Source: Basidiobolus meristosporus CBS 931.73 (taxonomy: Eukaryota; Basidiobolomycota; Basidiobolomycetes; Basidiobolales; Basidiobolaceae). From it: 64,000 nt of DNA. The notes beneath the pieces are model-generated. The model was not told where the DNA came from, did no database searches, and saw nothing but the letters and a program-made list of their open reading frames with translations. Positions 12,426 to 21,734 of this stretch are shown piece after piece (the first letter of the stretch is position 1; each line of letters begins with the position of its first letter). A program made the position numbers and the translations under genes. The stretch is from assembly GCA_002104905.1 (NCBI GenBank), contig MCFE01000132.1, forward strand, positions 1 to 64,000, written 5' to 3'.

Positions 12426-13200
12426 GATGAATTATTATTTAGACAAGGAAAGAGGCAGGGATTATTAACCGGTTCAGACGTCGTCTATGGGTTGGTCGGG
12501 ACTATAGAAGAGGGTCGTTGAAGTTTACGGGTGCTCTCTCGATACAAACGTGAACCTTCTCTAATCAATATATTCTTGTTACCCTCGCTCGGGCATAATT
12601 CGAGCAAGATTGGCAAAAAAATGGGTGGAATTTTTTTATTTTTTTTTCAAGCCAAAAAAAATGCTGAGTTTTGCGCCCGTCGAAGTCGATCTTTCTCCTC
12701 CAATAGAAGCCCGAAAAACTCGGCGTAATCATCCTACTGGACGGGAGGAAATCAGAGCATTTTGGCATCAACCAGTGCGCGATCGATCTCGAGGATGTTG
12801 AAACTTCCGTACACAATGCAAGCTCGGTGGGAATAGTTTGGCTCACTGTGATTCTTCACGATTCAACTCTCAGGAGGAGCGATTTAATATAAGGTTTGAG
12901 AGGATACCTTCTGATTGAACAATGCTGCTTTATATAGCCACAGGTGGGATATAGATCAAATTTACGTAACAAGCTCCTGTTTCAATGCACTAATCAGAAA
13001 TGGATTCCTGTTCTGGAGCCCAGATATCGCACCTCCTTCCCAACATCGCTAAATTGATGTCTAGGGTTGTCAGTGAATTGGTACGAGGCCAAACATAGCT
13101 AGTCATCTAAGACCCATCTCGATACCAACTCAGGAGAAGTTGACTTGACTGCTCGAGGGTTTATAAATTCTGGAGGCTCGAGAGATCCGCTAACCAAACG
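12426..13200. other. Divergent upstream region of RRP12 and the MFS transporter
   Basis: These 775 bp separate two divergent starts. They contain T/A homopolymer tracts at 12617-12660, typical of nucleosome-depleted fungal promoters. I could not recognise specific factor sites. Confidence 0.5.
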
Positions 13201-14939
13201 ATGTCCCAGCTGGAGCCCACAGTCCCTTCCGCCTCCCCTGACAAAGTAAGCTTCCGGCGTTGGCCCTTCCCCCAACAATTCATCTTACATCTTTCCCGCA
13301 GCCCAGCTACCATCAAGATTTGGCAATAACGGTGACCGATAATGAGAAGCTCGACTATGTTGATCCACTGGTATGCATTCCCACACTGCACTCCCCGAAA
13401 GCCTCTGATGCTAACCACTGTCCAGACTTGGCGACGGTCCAAGAAAATGGGCATTCTGGTGATGGTTGCCCTTGTTGGGTTTCTAGGACCACTAGCAAGT
13501 GCAATCTATGTATGTACACCAGATATCGATTCCTCAAGTGTGCTTAACTAACCCTTGTTGCGACGAACAGCTGCCAGCATTGGTAGACGTCCGAGCCGCC
13601 CTTAACACCGATATCAATACAATCAATGCCTCGGTGGCTTGCTACGTACTCTTCAGCGGACTTGGGGTAAGCCTTGAGCTAGGTTCAAACCGCTGGTGAT
13701 GTGGAGGCTAACGTTTCTGTTAGCCGCTAGTTTGGGCACCTATTTCAGAGCGCCATGGCCGACGGGTCGTCTATCTACTCTCAACATTGCTCTTTTTCGT
13801 AGCCTCTATCGTTTGCGCACTCTCTAAGCATGTCACCATGTTTATCATCATGCGAATCCTTCAGAGTTCTGGTAGCTCGGCGGCCATGGTTGTGGGGGCA
13901 GGCTCGATTGCCGACTTGTTCGATATGCGGGAGCGTGGTACCGCCATGGGTAAGTGCTTGGTGGGATGCGAGCCGCGCTATAGAGCTAACCAGGCTTCAT
14001 CTAGGACTCTTCTTTATTGGCCCGTTGGTTGGCCCCATTACCGGCTCGATTATAGGTGGAGTGATTAATGAGTACTTGGGCTGGCAGTGGATTTTCTGGA
14101 CCCTGGCCATCCTCAGCGGCCTCATCCTGGTGGCGAGCTACTTCTTTCTGCCGGAGACCTATCCAGCCAAGTTGAACAATCTGATCGAAGGCCGTGGGAA
14201 ACGCCACTTCCCCAATCCGTTCAGGCCTCTGTATTTCCTGAGGCACCCCGCGGTGTTGATGATCACCCTCTACCCAGGCATCATTTTTGGTGTATTGTTC
14301 TTGCTGCTGACCTTGCTCTCGGAGACGTACGCGGAGAAGTACCTGCTCTCGTCGGCAGAGATCGGCTTTTGCTATGGGTTCGAGGGCGCGGGCAGTATCC
14401 TTGGGACTATCGTCGGCGGCGTGTATACTGACTATACTCTGCGTAAACGGATGAAAGCCCACGGGGGAGATCACCATCCCGAGATGAGGCTGCACTCCAT
14501 GTGGATTGGCGCGTTTTTGGTGCCTATCGGCTGCCTTACATACGGCTGGTTGCTCTATTTCGACGCCCATTTCTTGTTACCGCTGATTGGCCATTTTTTA
14601 TGTAAGTCGCCCACCATACCCCTTGTGTGCCGCAACACATACTAACCTTTGTTATCGAAAATCCCAGTCGGCTTCGGCATGAACATCATTATCACCACCT
14701 GTAATACTTACCTGGTGGATGCCTACTCGAAGTATTCCGCATCCATCACCAGCTGCGGGATCTTTGTACGCAACGTATTGGCCACCATCACGCCTCTCTT
14801 CGCCCTGACCATGAGGCAGCGTCTAGGCGACGGCTGGATGATGACCATCTGGGGAGCCATCACCGGTGTGGCGGTGGTCCTGCCTGTACTGGTCTTGTAC
14901 AGAGGTGCGATATGGAGAGGCCCGATGGAGGCCAAGTGA
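13201..14939 (+). CDS. Major facilitator superfamily transporter, DHA1 (drug:H+ antiporter-1)-like, 7 exons
   Basis: Exons are 13201-13245, 13302-13370, 13426-13509, 13571-13666, 13724-13949, 14005-14601 and 14668-14939: 1389 bases, 462 residues. Introns are 55-66 bp, all GT-AG. After a short hydrophilic N-terminus the protein shows the DHA1 pattern: LPALVDVRAALNTD before helix 2, the motif-A variant APISERHGRRVVY, ERGTAMG, then LFFIGPLVGPITGSIIGG (motif C, the antiporter signature) and LGWQWIFW. The C-terminal half has TYLVDAYSKYSAS, common in fungal polyamine/drug exporters. It is predicted to sit in the plasma membrane or vacuole and export small organic compounds against protons. The substrate is unknown. 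The gene points towards the binding-fold gene, whose 3' end is 676 bp away. Confidence 0.88.
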
Positions 14940-15615
14940 AAAGTCCCGTTGTAAATTCACCCAATCCAACTATCATGAAATTTTGTTGTGCAATTCCGTC
15001 TTCATGATTTCCTTGTATAGAATAAACGCTGCATTGCATCGCTTAGAGAGTTCACTGCCTCTCGTTTGCCATGCCAAGGATCGGTTTGCTAGTGTGCAAG
15101 TGTGTCTTTCCCCAGCCATGTAAGACTAAAGGATTGGCACCCGTCTGAAACTCAGTAGATCTCGGAGAATTAAGCCTCCTGAACGCCAGTTTCATTGAAT
15201 AGCTTGTGAAGTTGTCTAAGCACACATTCGCCCTACCACACCCCAACCACCCAATTATCTCCTGTTGGCTAGTCTGCGGAGTTGACAGGTTTCTGCACGG
15301 TGTTGGGTGGATGCTCTGGACCATCCAGGGTCGTATGGTGAGACGGGGTTTTACTCGGGGCACCTAAACAACGGAGGCTCTCAATTACTCGTCACCTTCG
15401 CCACCATATGTGCTATCAAGAGTCGGTTTGGCACATCATAGATTCAGAACTGTCTCAGCAATTGCTAGATCCGATCAACAAACGCCATTCAAATTGGCAG
15501 GCGAGCGTTCAGGAGTCTTGCTCCAGCGATTGGTCGTTGGATGGCCAATTCTCCGACCCTAACCCCCGCCCAGACATCCATGCTGAAACCCGAACACTTG
15601 GCGAATTTACCGGAT
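14940..15615. other. Convergent 3' intergenic region
   Basis: No gene is seen. It lies between the 3' ends of the MFS gene and the binding-fold gene. Short open frames on both strands lack any recognisable domain. Confidence 0.45.
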
Positions 15616-17177
15616 TTATTTCCACAATTTGTAGGGGAAACCATCAGGAATCAGATGGGGCTGATCAAGTATGATACCCGCACAGAACTCCAACGCATCC
15701 ACCAGCCTTGGCCCAGGCCGATTGAACATCTGTCGAGAAGAGAGGGTGAGCGAGGGGACGGGGGAAGTTCCAAAGATGACGCGTGGATGAGGTGTACCTG
15801 GGATCCATCCACAAGGTAGATGGCTCGGGTTTGTTTCGTGGCCTGCTGCCACCAGTCGTTCTCGGCGAGCAAGTTGGTTTGCTTCTCCGTCTCGACCAAG
15901 TCCAGGCCACAGGGGGCGATGATAATGATTTCCGCCTGGGTATCCACGATCTCCTCGGGGGTGAATGGGCGGCCATATCGGGCGAATTTCTCCCCCCTGG
16001 CGTTCGTCTTGACGCAACTGTTCAACGGATGAAGTCCGCCCGCTTGGTCCTAGTGTCAGTACCCTGGGTGGGGATCGCTACTTTCGCTGACCACATACCC
16101 ATTTCTACGATTTGCGGGGTCCTTTCCATGGTGCAAACAAGATTAGCCCCGATACCAACTCATCAGAACAGGCGCAAGCATACATACCAATGCCCAGAAA
16201 CGTACACCTATCCCCAAACCAAACCGCGCTTGGTTACTCACTTGTCCAAGAAATACAGAAGAGAACTTCCACCTACCGGGTCCGGCCATTCGATGACCAA
16301 GCACCGCGGCTTGACGAAGTCCCCTCGGTCCAAGACGTGCTGTTCCACGGCCCGGATCCGGGCTGACAACTCGTCAAGCACCAACTGGGCTTCTTGCGCG
16401 AGGCCGACAGCATTTCCAATCATGGTCACCTCCTCCAGCATATCCCCCAAGCAATTGGGATTGAGGTCCAACACGACCGGGGTCTTCTCCATGGAAGCTG
16501 CTACTCTCTCCACCGACATGAAGTCAATAGCACATACCTTACACAGAGACTACGTCGAGGGGCGGAAGTGGGGATTCAGTTGACTTGTTCGTAGGTAGAC
16601 GGAATCGGGAAAAGTCCCCTCACCTGAGCCAGGATTACTTCGGGTTCGAGGGCTTTTAGCAGGTCCACGTCGAGGGTATACAAGCTTTGGCCCAAGGCCA
16701 GGGCCTCGGAGACCTGACGGTTAACGTCCGCGGGGGTCTGAAGTAGCTAGTTTAGAAGGGGTCGGGTGGAGAGCAGGCCTCTCGGGTTTACCGTGAACGT
16801 GGTCCTCTGCTTTGTCAGGCAAGGTCTGTCCGTGATACTTCTGCGAAGGGGCCGTCCGAGCCGGAGACCTGGCTTAGCGTCTCGAAAGTCCACTCACTAG
16901 CTTACACAGTGGGTGCACCTACCTGGGGTAATCGTCTGAAACCAGTTACCAACCGGAGACGGGGTGGTTCATTTATGGCTCAGAGATGCTTATGAAAAAC
17001 CCTACCTTCATGGCTTCTTCCCACTAGGAGTTCCGTGCCACCTGTTGAGGTCGAAAGTTGGGTTATAGGAATGGAAGGCTACGGCGGCGACGGTTGGAAA
17101 GTACCTGGAATGGAGCCGAGGATCTCGGTGGCGGAAGGCAGTAGGGAGATGACTCGTGTTTTGGGAGGAGACAGCAT
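15616..17177 (-). CDS. Periplasmic-binding-fold protein (TroA/BtuF/FepB superfamily, COG0614-type), 10 exons
   Basis: Exons (complement) are 17105-17177, 17006-17041, 16923-16935, 16792-16840, 16624-16737, 16277-16537, 16188-16207, 16099-16121, 15798-16042 and 15616-15729. They total 948 bases, or 315 residues, in one frame. The signature blocks come in family order: VISLLPSATEIL, VGRSHEDDYP, LTKQRTTFTTPADVNRQV, SLYTLDVDLLKALEPEVILAQ, VVLDLNP, IEWPDPVYVSGHWTPQIVEM then AGG, IIIIAPCGLDL and MFNRPGPRLVDALE. In bacteria this fold binds cobalamin, haem or ferric siderophores for an ABC importer. Stand-alone copies without a signal peptide also exist. This protein starts almost directly at the fold and has no signal peptide, so a cytosolic role is likely. 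A bacterial origin followed by intron gain is plausible, but the ligand is unknown. The 13-, 20- and 23-bp exons are the weakest part, though each restores family motifs and frame. Confidence 0.82.
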
Positions 17178-17802
17178 GATAGGGTTAGGATACGTGTTCT
17201 ACGAATTACACGGTAAGCGAAGAGGGAATTTTCAAGCCGGCAAAATTCCCCGCTCACCCCCCAGTCATCCACCTGGGATTCGTCTAGATGCCTGGTCTCA
17301 AGCCACTGCGTCGGAGTGATCTTTCACCCATGGTGATCCACGCAGATAAATCATCTCCCTCCGGCCTGTATATACCCAGTAATCCCCATCATTTCCCCTG
17401 TCAATCGGCGTGGAGAAAATTCTCCGATCCGCCTCGCCCAGCCAATAGCCTGAAGTTACCAGGCGGGTGGGCTTTCTTGCCTACCGCATCTCGAATGAAC
17501 TTCTCCACTTTTACCAACGAACTCCTCGAAGATCCTGACCCCCACCTGAGCAGAAGGTGCGTGGATGCTCTGAACATGTTGTGCTCGTTCCACGATGTCA
17601 ATGCGCATCCGGGTGAGGGTTGCTGTTGAGAATTCGCCAATTATGAACATCTGCGGCCAATCAGCAGTATCTATGTCGAAGAAGTGTACTGCTTTCGTAT
17701 ACTGGTTCGAGGGAATTGCATATCGTAGGCCTGACTATCAACCTGTACGATACATAGCCAATTGCCCAATTTGACATCTTGTTGAACCTGAATAAAGCCT
17801 GT

Positions 17803-17834
17803 CACACACACACACACACGCACGCACGCACACA
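17803..17834. repeat. CA/CG dinucleotide microsatellite
   Basis: An uninterrupted CA run passes into CACG and CGCA units. It lies upstream of the MBL TATA-like box and is a potential length polymorphism. Confidence 0.9.
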
Positions 17835-17927
17835 TACAAACGCACACATTCCCAGCCAACCTTTAACTATATAAAGTCCACCAGGACTGAATATTGGAAG
17901 GATCCCCACTCCATATCGTTCCATCGC

Positions 17928-17950
17928 AACCGTAACCGTAACCGTAACCG
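17928..17950. repeat. TAACCG hexanucleotide repeat in the MBL 5' leader
   Basis: Nearly four perfect hexamer units lie 44-66 bp upstream of the MBL start codon, most likely in the transcribed leader. Confidence 0.85.
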
Positions 17951-17993
17951 ACTCCTCCAACGTTTCCCTAGATACTCCCACCTGCCCCTCACC

Positions 17994-18913
17994 ATGAACC
18001 AGATAACCCAACTCCCTTTCGTTCACGTCCCGGTTGGGTCCTTCCTTGTCCGGTGCGTTGACCCCGCCGGCCTACCCACTCACGACTGGATCCTGGTGGA
18101 CTCGGGCGAAGCGAGCCAGGTACCGCGCTTGCTGAAGGCCATCGATGGCCTGTTGTCCCACGAGGAGGACCGCGTCCGGTATGTTTGCCTCACCCACGGC
18201 CACCTTGACCATACCGCGGCCACCCCGGCCGTTCTGGAGAGGTTCCCGGGGTGCCAGGTGGTGTTGCACCCCGAAGAGATCCCATTCGTCTGCGAGGGAA
18301 AACCCTTCGGAAGTTGCCCGGGCGACACTTGGGCTTTCAAACTCTTGAAGAGGTTCTCCCACGAGGCCACCGTCAGGGTCCCTCGGGAGCGTGTTCTGCC
18401 TCTTAAGGATGGGGAGAGGTGGGAGTACGAGCATATCATACGGCTGGTAGAGACGCCCGGCCACACACCAGGTAATGGCGTTTCAGGCGAGTCGAGTGCA
18501 GGCGGTTCTTGTCCGGGTGCTTTGCATTGCATTGCATTGCATCGCATCGCATCGCATCGGATCATGCATCACGGCAGCATCGGGATCGAACACGTCATCA
18601 ATGATGCCGAGCTAATCCCTTCTCTCTCGTGCCAGGTTCTGCCTCGTATCTTCATGTTCCCTCACGATCGCTCTTGGTGGGTGATGCGGTGATGAACATC
18701 GTCGGGCCAATGGCCAAGCGGCCCGGTATCTCGGGGCCGATGGCCATGTCCACCTGCCATTGGGGGGATGCGATGAAGGCCATCACCAAGATCACCCAGC
18801 TCCACGAACAGGTGGACAACGTCTTCCCCGCGCACGACTACAGCCCCAAGGGCGTCCATATCTCCAAGATCCAATCGTTCCACCCCTCTGCACCGAAGTC
18901 TGGAACGAGCTGA
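17994..18913 (+). CDS. Metallo-beta-lactamase-fold hydrolase, 2 exons
   Basis: Exons are 17994-18471 and 18636-18913, giving 756 bases and 251 residues. The 164-bp intron is GTAATG...GCCAG. Zinc-site residues are in family order: THGHLDH (His68, His70, Asp72, His73), TPGHTPG with the third-motif His across the splice, VGDA with the bridging Asp, and PAHD with the last His. The set is complete, so the protein should bind two metals and hydrolyse an ester, thioester or similar small substrate. It resembles single-domain LACTB2/YflN-like hydrolases, and I cannot assign a substrate. There is no signal peptide, which suggests a cytosolic enzyme. It is divergent from the binding-fold gene and convergent with a truncated paralogue 307 bp away. 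The intron carries a GCATT/GCATC repeat. Confidence 0.88.
18524..18560. repeat. GCATT/GCATC pentanucleotide repeat inside the MBL intron
   Basis: About seven consecutive 5-bp units lie in the intron, the first half GCATT and the second half GCATC. This makes the intron about twice as long as the others in the window. Confidence 0.9.
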
Positions 18914-19220
18914 GGTAACCGTATTCATGTTCGCCCTCTGCATCACTGAAAACCTCGTCCTACGGACCGTAATAAACTGCCATCTCATCACGTGACTACC
19001 GTAGAATGAGGGGCGTCTTACAACATCGTTTATTTCTGGTTTCAACGTTCAACCGTTCAATCCCGTTCTCAGCGAGAGGGCTACGCTAGCGAGAATCGGA
19101 CCCGGTCCCAACGTCCCGGCAAGGGACCCAAGGACCTGCTGCTGTTACTAGGTCACATCCAACGATGACGGGAAACGACCAACCTACGTACCAACCTAAG
19201 TCCCGCCACCTCACCTCGAC

Positions 19221-19600
19221 CTAAAGTCCATCCGAAAGCGAGCGAGCCTGGTCCATGTTCAAGCCTTTCTGGCTGTAGTCATGCGCGGGGAAGACGGTAC
19301 CCACACGTTCCTGCAGGGCGGCCATCTTTTGGATGGCTTTCTTGGCGTCCCCCGAGTGGCAGGTGGAGATGGCGAGCGGGAGTCCGACCGTGGGGGTCTT
19401 GGCGCCGAACAGGCAGTAGGAAGTGTTGGTTATCGCGTCTCCGACCACGAGGGATCGGGACGGTACGTGGAGGAACGAGGCGGACCCTAAGTCGGCAAAA
19501 AGGTTAGGGTTGGTTGCCAAGCCGCCGGGACTTCTCGCGTGCCAACCGGGCTGGTTCAACGAACGGTTGGGTTACCTGGGGTGTGTCCGGATGATGCTTG
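19221..19600 (-). pseudogene. Truncated metallo-beta-lactamase-fold paralogue (second exon and end of the first)
   Basis: The frame at 19221-19486 (complement) encodes SASFLHVPSRSLVVGDA, STCHSGDAKKAI and VFPAHDYSQKG, closely matching exon 2 of the intact MBL gene in length and sequence. Upstream the splice acceptor (CTTAG at 19487) and donor (GTAACC at 19575) survive, giving an 89-bp intron. The exon before it still reads GHTPG. Only about 25 bp of that exon remain: an in-frame TAG lies at 19601-19603 and no HxHxDH block follows in the next several hundred bases. The catalytic half is therefore gone. Transcription could still start from a Met within the former intron and give a 112-residue product, but it would lack the metal site. 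It is best read as a decayed duplicate in convergent orientation. Confidence 0.8.
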
Positions 19601-19603
19601 CTA

Positions 19604-20049
19604 CGCTGGATCCCAACTACACCGGGTTTTCAGTTCACGTATGCGGTGCTCGAACGACTCATGCATGGGAGGAACTCGTGGCACGATGGATTTTACATGC
19701 TACAGGGTCCAAGAAATGGCATGTGTCCTGGTACTCGGCGCGTCACGGGTAAACGGGGTTGCCGGCTTCCATATGTCATAGGTCCAAATTGGCTGAAAAA
19801 GTCGGCGAATTTGGTGGCCTTCAGATGAGAGGAGTTTGTTGGTAGCTAATTCAGAATGATTGTCATCTGTCCAAAAGCCTGTACTCTATCTGTTGGCTCT
19901 TAAATTCGATTTGAGGGGAGGAGCAAACCAAACCATTCCTGGACCACATCAGAACGGTCAAGTGGCTGATGCAAAGAAAATCAATGGGTGCTCATCATCA
20001 ATCAACACACAAACTGACATGGTGTATGCACAACACCTTATGGCGGGAT
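19604..20049. other. Boundary zone between gene-rich and repeat-rich DNA
   Basis: There is no gene. GC content drops by eye within this stretch and sequence related to the Tnp2-repeat family starts at its right end. Confidence 0.45.
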
Positions 20050-20299
20050 TGTGACAGTGTTTGCTGTTTTTACTGCCAAATCAAGTAATAAACTTGATGA
20101 TGTTTTAACAGTCTTTTAGTGGAACTTACATGGCATTCAGATGGTTTTTATGTGGTCTACATTTACTGTAGCAGACCTAACCAGCCAGTACATGCAACTG
20201 CCTTATATGGCAGAAAACTTGAAAGTGCTTGACAGCCTTGATGCGGACCTCTGGTAGGCATTATCACAGCAGTACAACAGCCTGTAGCTAGTCCTGTAT
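20050..20299 (-). repeat. Tnp2-family 3'-region repeat, fragment
   Basis: It aligns by eye with 21,735-22,010 and 38,460-38,740 (shared blocks around TACTGCCAAAT, CTTGATG and GGCAGCCTAC). These blocks lie after the transposase C-terminus in the longer copies. Confidence 0.6.
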
Positions 20300-20662
20300 T
20301 GTTGTAAAATTTGCAATTCCACCTAAATATTCACCCAGCTCAGTCACTTGGATCATAATGTACAAATCTCAGAAAATACCCACCAAATTCCTTGTTGGGA
20401 GTTACATCAAAAATATTCACCAAAACATCAGGTACCTGTGACTTGAAGATTCTCAGAGTAGTCCAAACAGCTCCAGCCTTTGCACCTATGTTTTTGTTGC
20501 TGCAATATTCTGAGGAGTATTGGAAGTGATGTGGAGATCTAGAGGATTCACATGTTGTATATTTGTAGATAACAAGGCAAACAAAGGTATAGAGTTTGCT
20601 AAGGAAGGTCCCAACAATATGTGGGCTAAGTTTGGGGTCTTTTGAACATCTGAGAAAGGTCA
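20300..20662. repeat. Two Copia LTR pieces in head-to-head arrangement
   Basis: The first part (from TGTTGTAAAATTTG) is the reverse complement of the Copia LTR. The second part (20,515-20,662) carries LTR sequence in the other orientation, including AAGGAAGGTCCC. The centre shares a stretch about CTATGTTTTTG...GAGGAGTATTGGAAGTG with the variant LTR at 36,540-36,625. Confidence 0.6.
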
Positions 20663-20668
20663 TATTGT

Positions 20669-20945
20669 AGACTTGTTCTGTTGGATTGTGCTACATTGAG
20701 CCATGAGTGCCAAATGATACCATAGTGTGCCAGGGAAGTCAAGTGGACCTATACTTCACCACAGAGTGTGAAACATAGTTTTTCATCTTCATGCAAAGCA
20801 GTCCCTGTGCTTCACCCATTATGCTGGAGAGAATCCATTTTTTGACCTTTTGTTGGGACCAATGTTGTGCAGGATGTGTAAGGGCACAGAAGAGCTGGAT
20901 ATATCTATCTGGTACTCAATACCCATGGCACTCTGAATCTAGCTC
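20669..20945 (+). repeat. GTGCCA-type inverted-repeat element, long form (copy A)
   Basis: It begins AGACTTGTTCTGTTGG and matches the reverse complement of 31,560-31,829 over about 270 bp (shared CACAGAGTGTGAAACATA and TGTGCTTCACCCAT). There is no coding potential. The start shares AGACTTGTT with the short MITE-like elements. Confidence 0.7.
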
Positions 20946-21105
20946 CTGAAGCTTGTAACATGTACCAAAAATGCATGGCACTATCTTAGTCTACTGGTGC
21001 TATCTGGCACTGTATTTAAATATTAGCCCTAAAGTAGAACCTATACAAAGCACTTATTGTGCCAGATAGTACCAGTGGCTCAAGATAGTGCCATGAGTAT
21101 ATATA

Positions 21106-21315
21106 AGACTTGTTCCATCATTCCAGCTGATCATGGTACCCAATAGTGCCATAGCATGCCAGATAGTGCCTGATCATGCCACAGAGTGCCAGATGGTGCC
21201 ATACAGTGCCAATTTAGGATCATAATGGACATGCATATGACCCTAAATATCAAATTAATAACAAAATATACAGCACTTTCTGGCACCATGATCAATGGCT
21301 CAATGGAGCAAGTCT
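21106..21315. mobile_element. MITE-like element with about 32-bp terminal inverted repeats
   Basis: The left end AGACTTGTTCCATC...GATCATGGT is matched, inverted, by the right end ACCATGATC...ATGGAGCAAGTCT. It is 210 bp long and non-coding. A relative at 36314-36494 sits cleanly inside a Copia LTR. It holds the GTGCCA array at 21141-21216. Confidence 0.75.
21141..21216. repeat. About 10-bp periodic GTGCCA/ATGCCA array
   Basis: Seven TGCC-containing units (AGTGCCAT, ATGCCAGA, AGTGCCTG, ATGCCACA, AGTGCCAG, GTGCCATA, AGTGCCAA) follow one another at 10-11 bp spacing. Confidence 0.8.
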
Positions 21316-21734
21316 ATACTACTTTTACACTCAATAAGTGATTAAGTGAATGCCACAATAGCTACTGACTCTCCAAGTCACTTCTGGTATCTCCAAGACT
21401 CTTAAAACATGAATCACTTATTACAGGGAGAGAACACACTTGGTGGTACTCAATTTTCTGGATCAGATTTGAGGAGTTGTCATTGATCAATCCACAATCA
21501 AGCTCTGCAATACCAAATACTGATACACTGGAGTCTGACTTTGGAGTACTCATTAAGGTAGCTTTCAAATGCAGTTTATTTGATTCAACCTGGTCCATTC
21601 CATCAAAAGTTGTTATTGATCTAAGCCTTACAAGAGATAATTTGGTCCCATAGGAGGACCCAATCTAGATCAGCAGTCAGGATCCCACAATAAGGCCATC
21701 ATAGTGCCAGCGGCTTGAAATTATTGACCCTTTA
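21316..21734. other. Non-coding repeat-region spacer
   Basis: I see only a short minus-strand open frame (21362-21598) without a recognisable domain. Confidence 0.4.

Larger units (their letters stand above)
17178..17993. promoter_or_regulatory. Shared divergent upstream region of the binding-fold gene and the MBL hydrolase gene
   Basis: The two start codons are 816 bp apart and point away from each other. The MBL side has a TATATAAAG at 17868-17876, about 120 bp before its ATG, a CA/CG dinucleotide tract at 17803-17834, and four TAACCG-type hexamers at 17928-17950. Shared control of the two genes is an inference from spacing only. A spliced small gene on the minus strand at 17,450-17,850 cannot be excluded but has no family support. 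Confidence 0.5.

Noticed and set aside
15541-16583. Several open frames of 60-266 codons on the plus strand opposite the binding-fold gene
   Set aside because: They overlap well-supported exons on the minus strand and lack domains.
17450-17859. Possible small spliced gene on the minus strand (MSNWAIGYVSYR joined by a 58-bp intron to MFIIGEFSTATLTRM)
   Set aside because: The intron looks acceptable, but no 3' exon closes convincingly and I recognise no family. The region is also the MBL promoter.
17928-17950. TAACCG repeats as interstitial telomere sequence
   Set aside because: The usual fungal telomere unit is TTAGGG/CCCTAA. This is a CGGTTA-type hexamer with fewer than four units, better read as a microsatellite.
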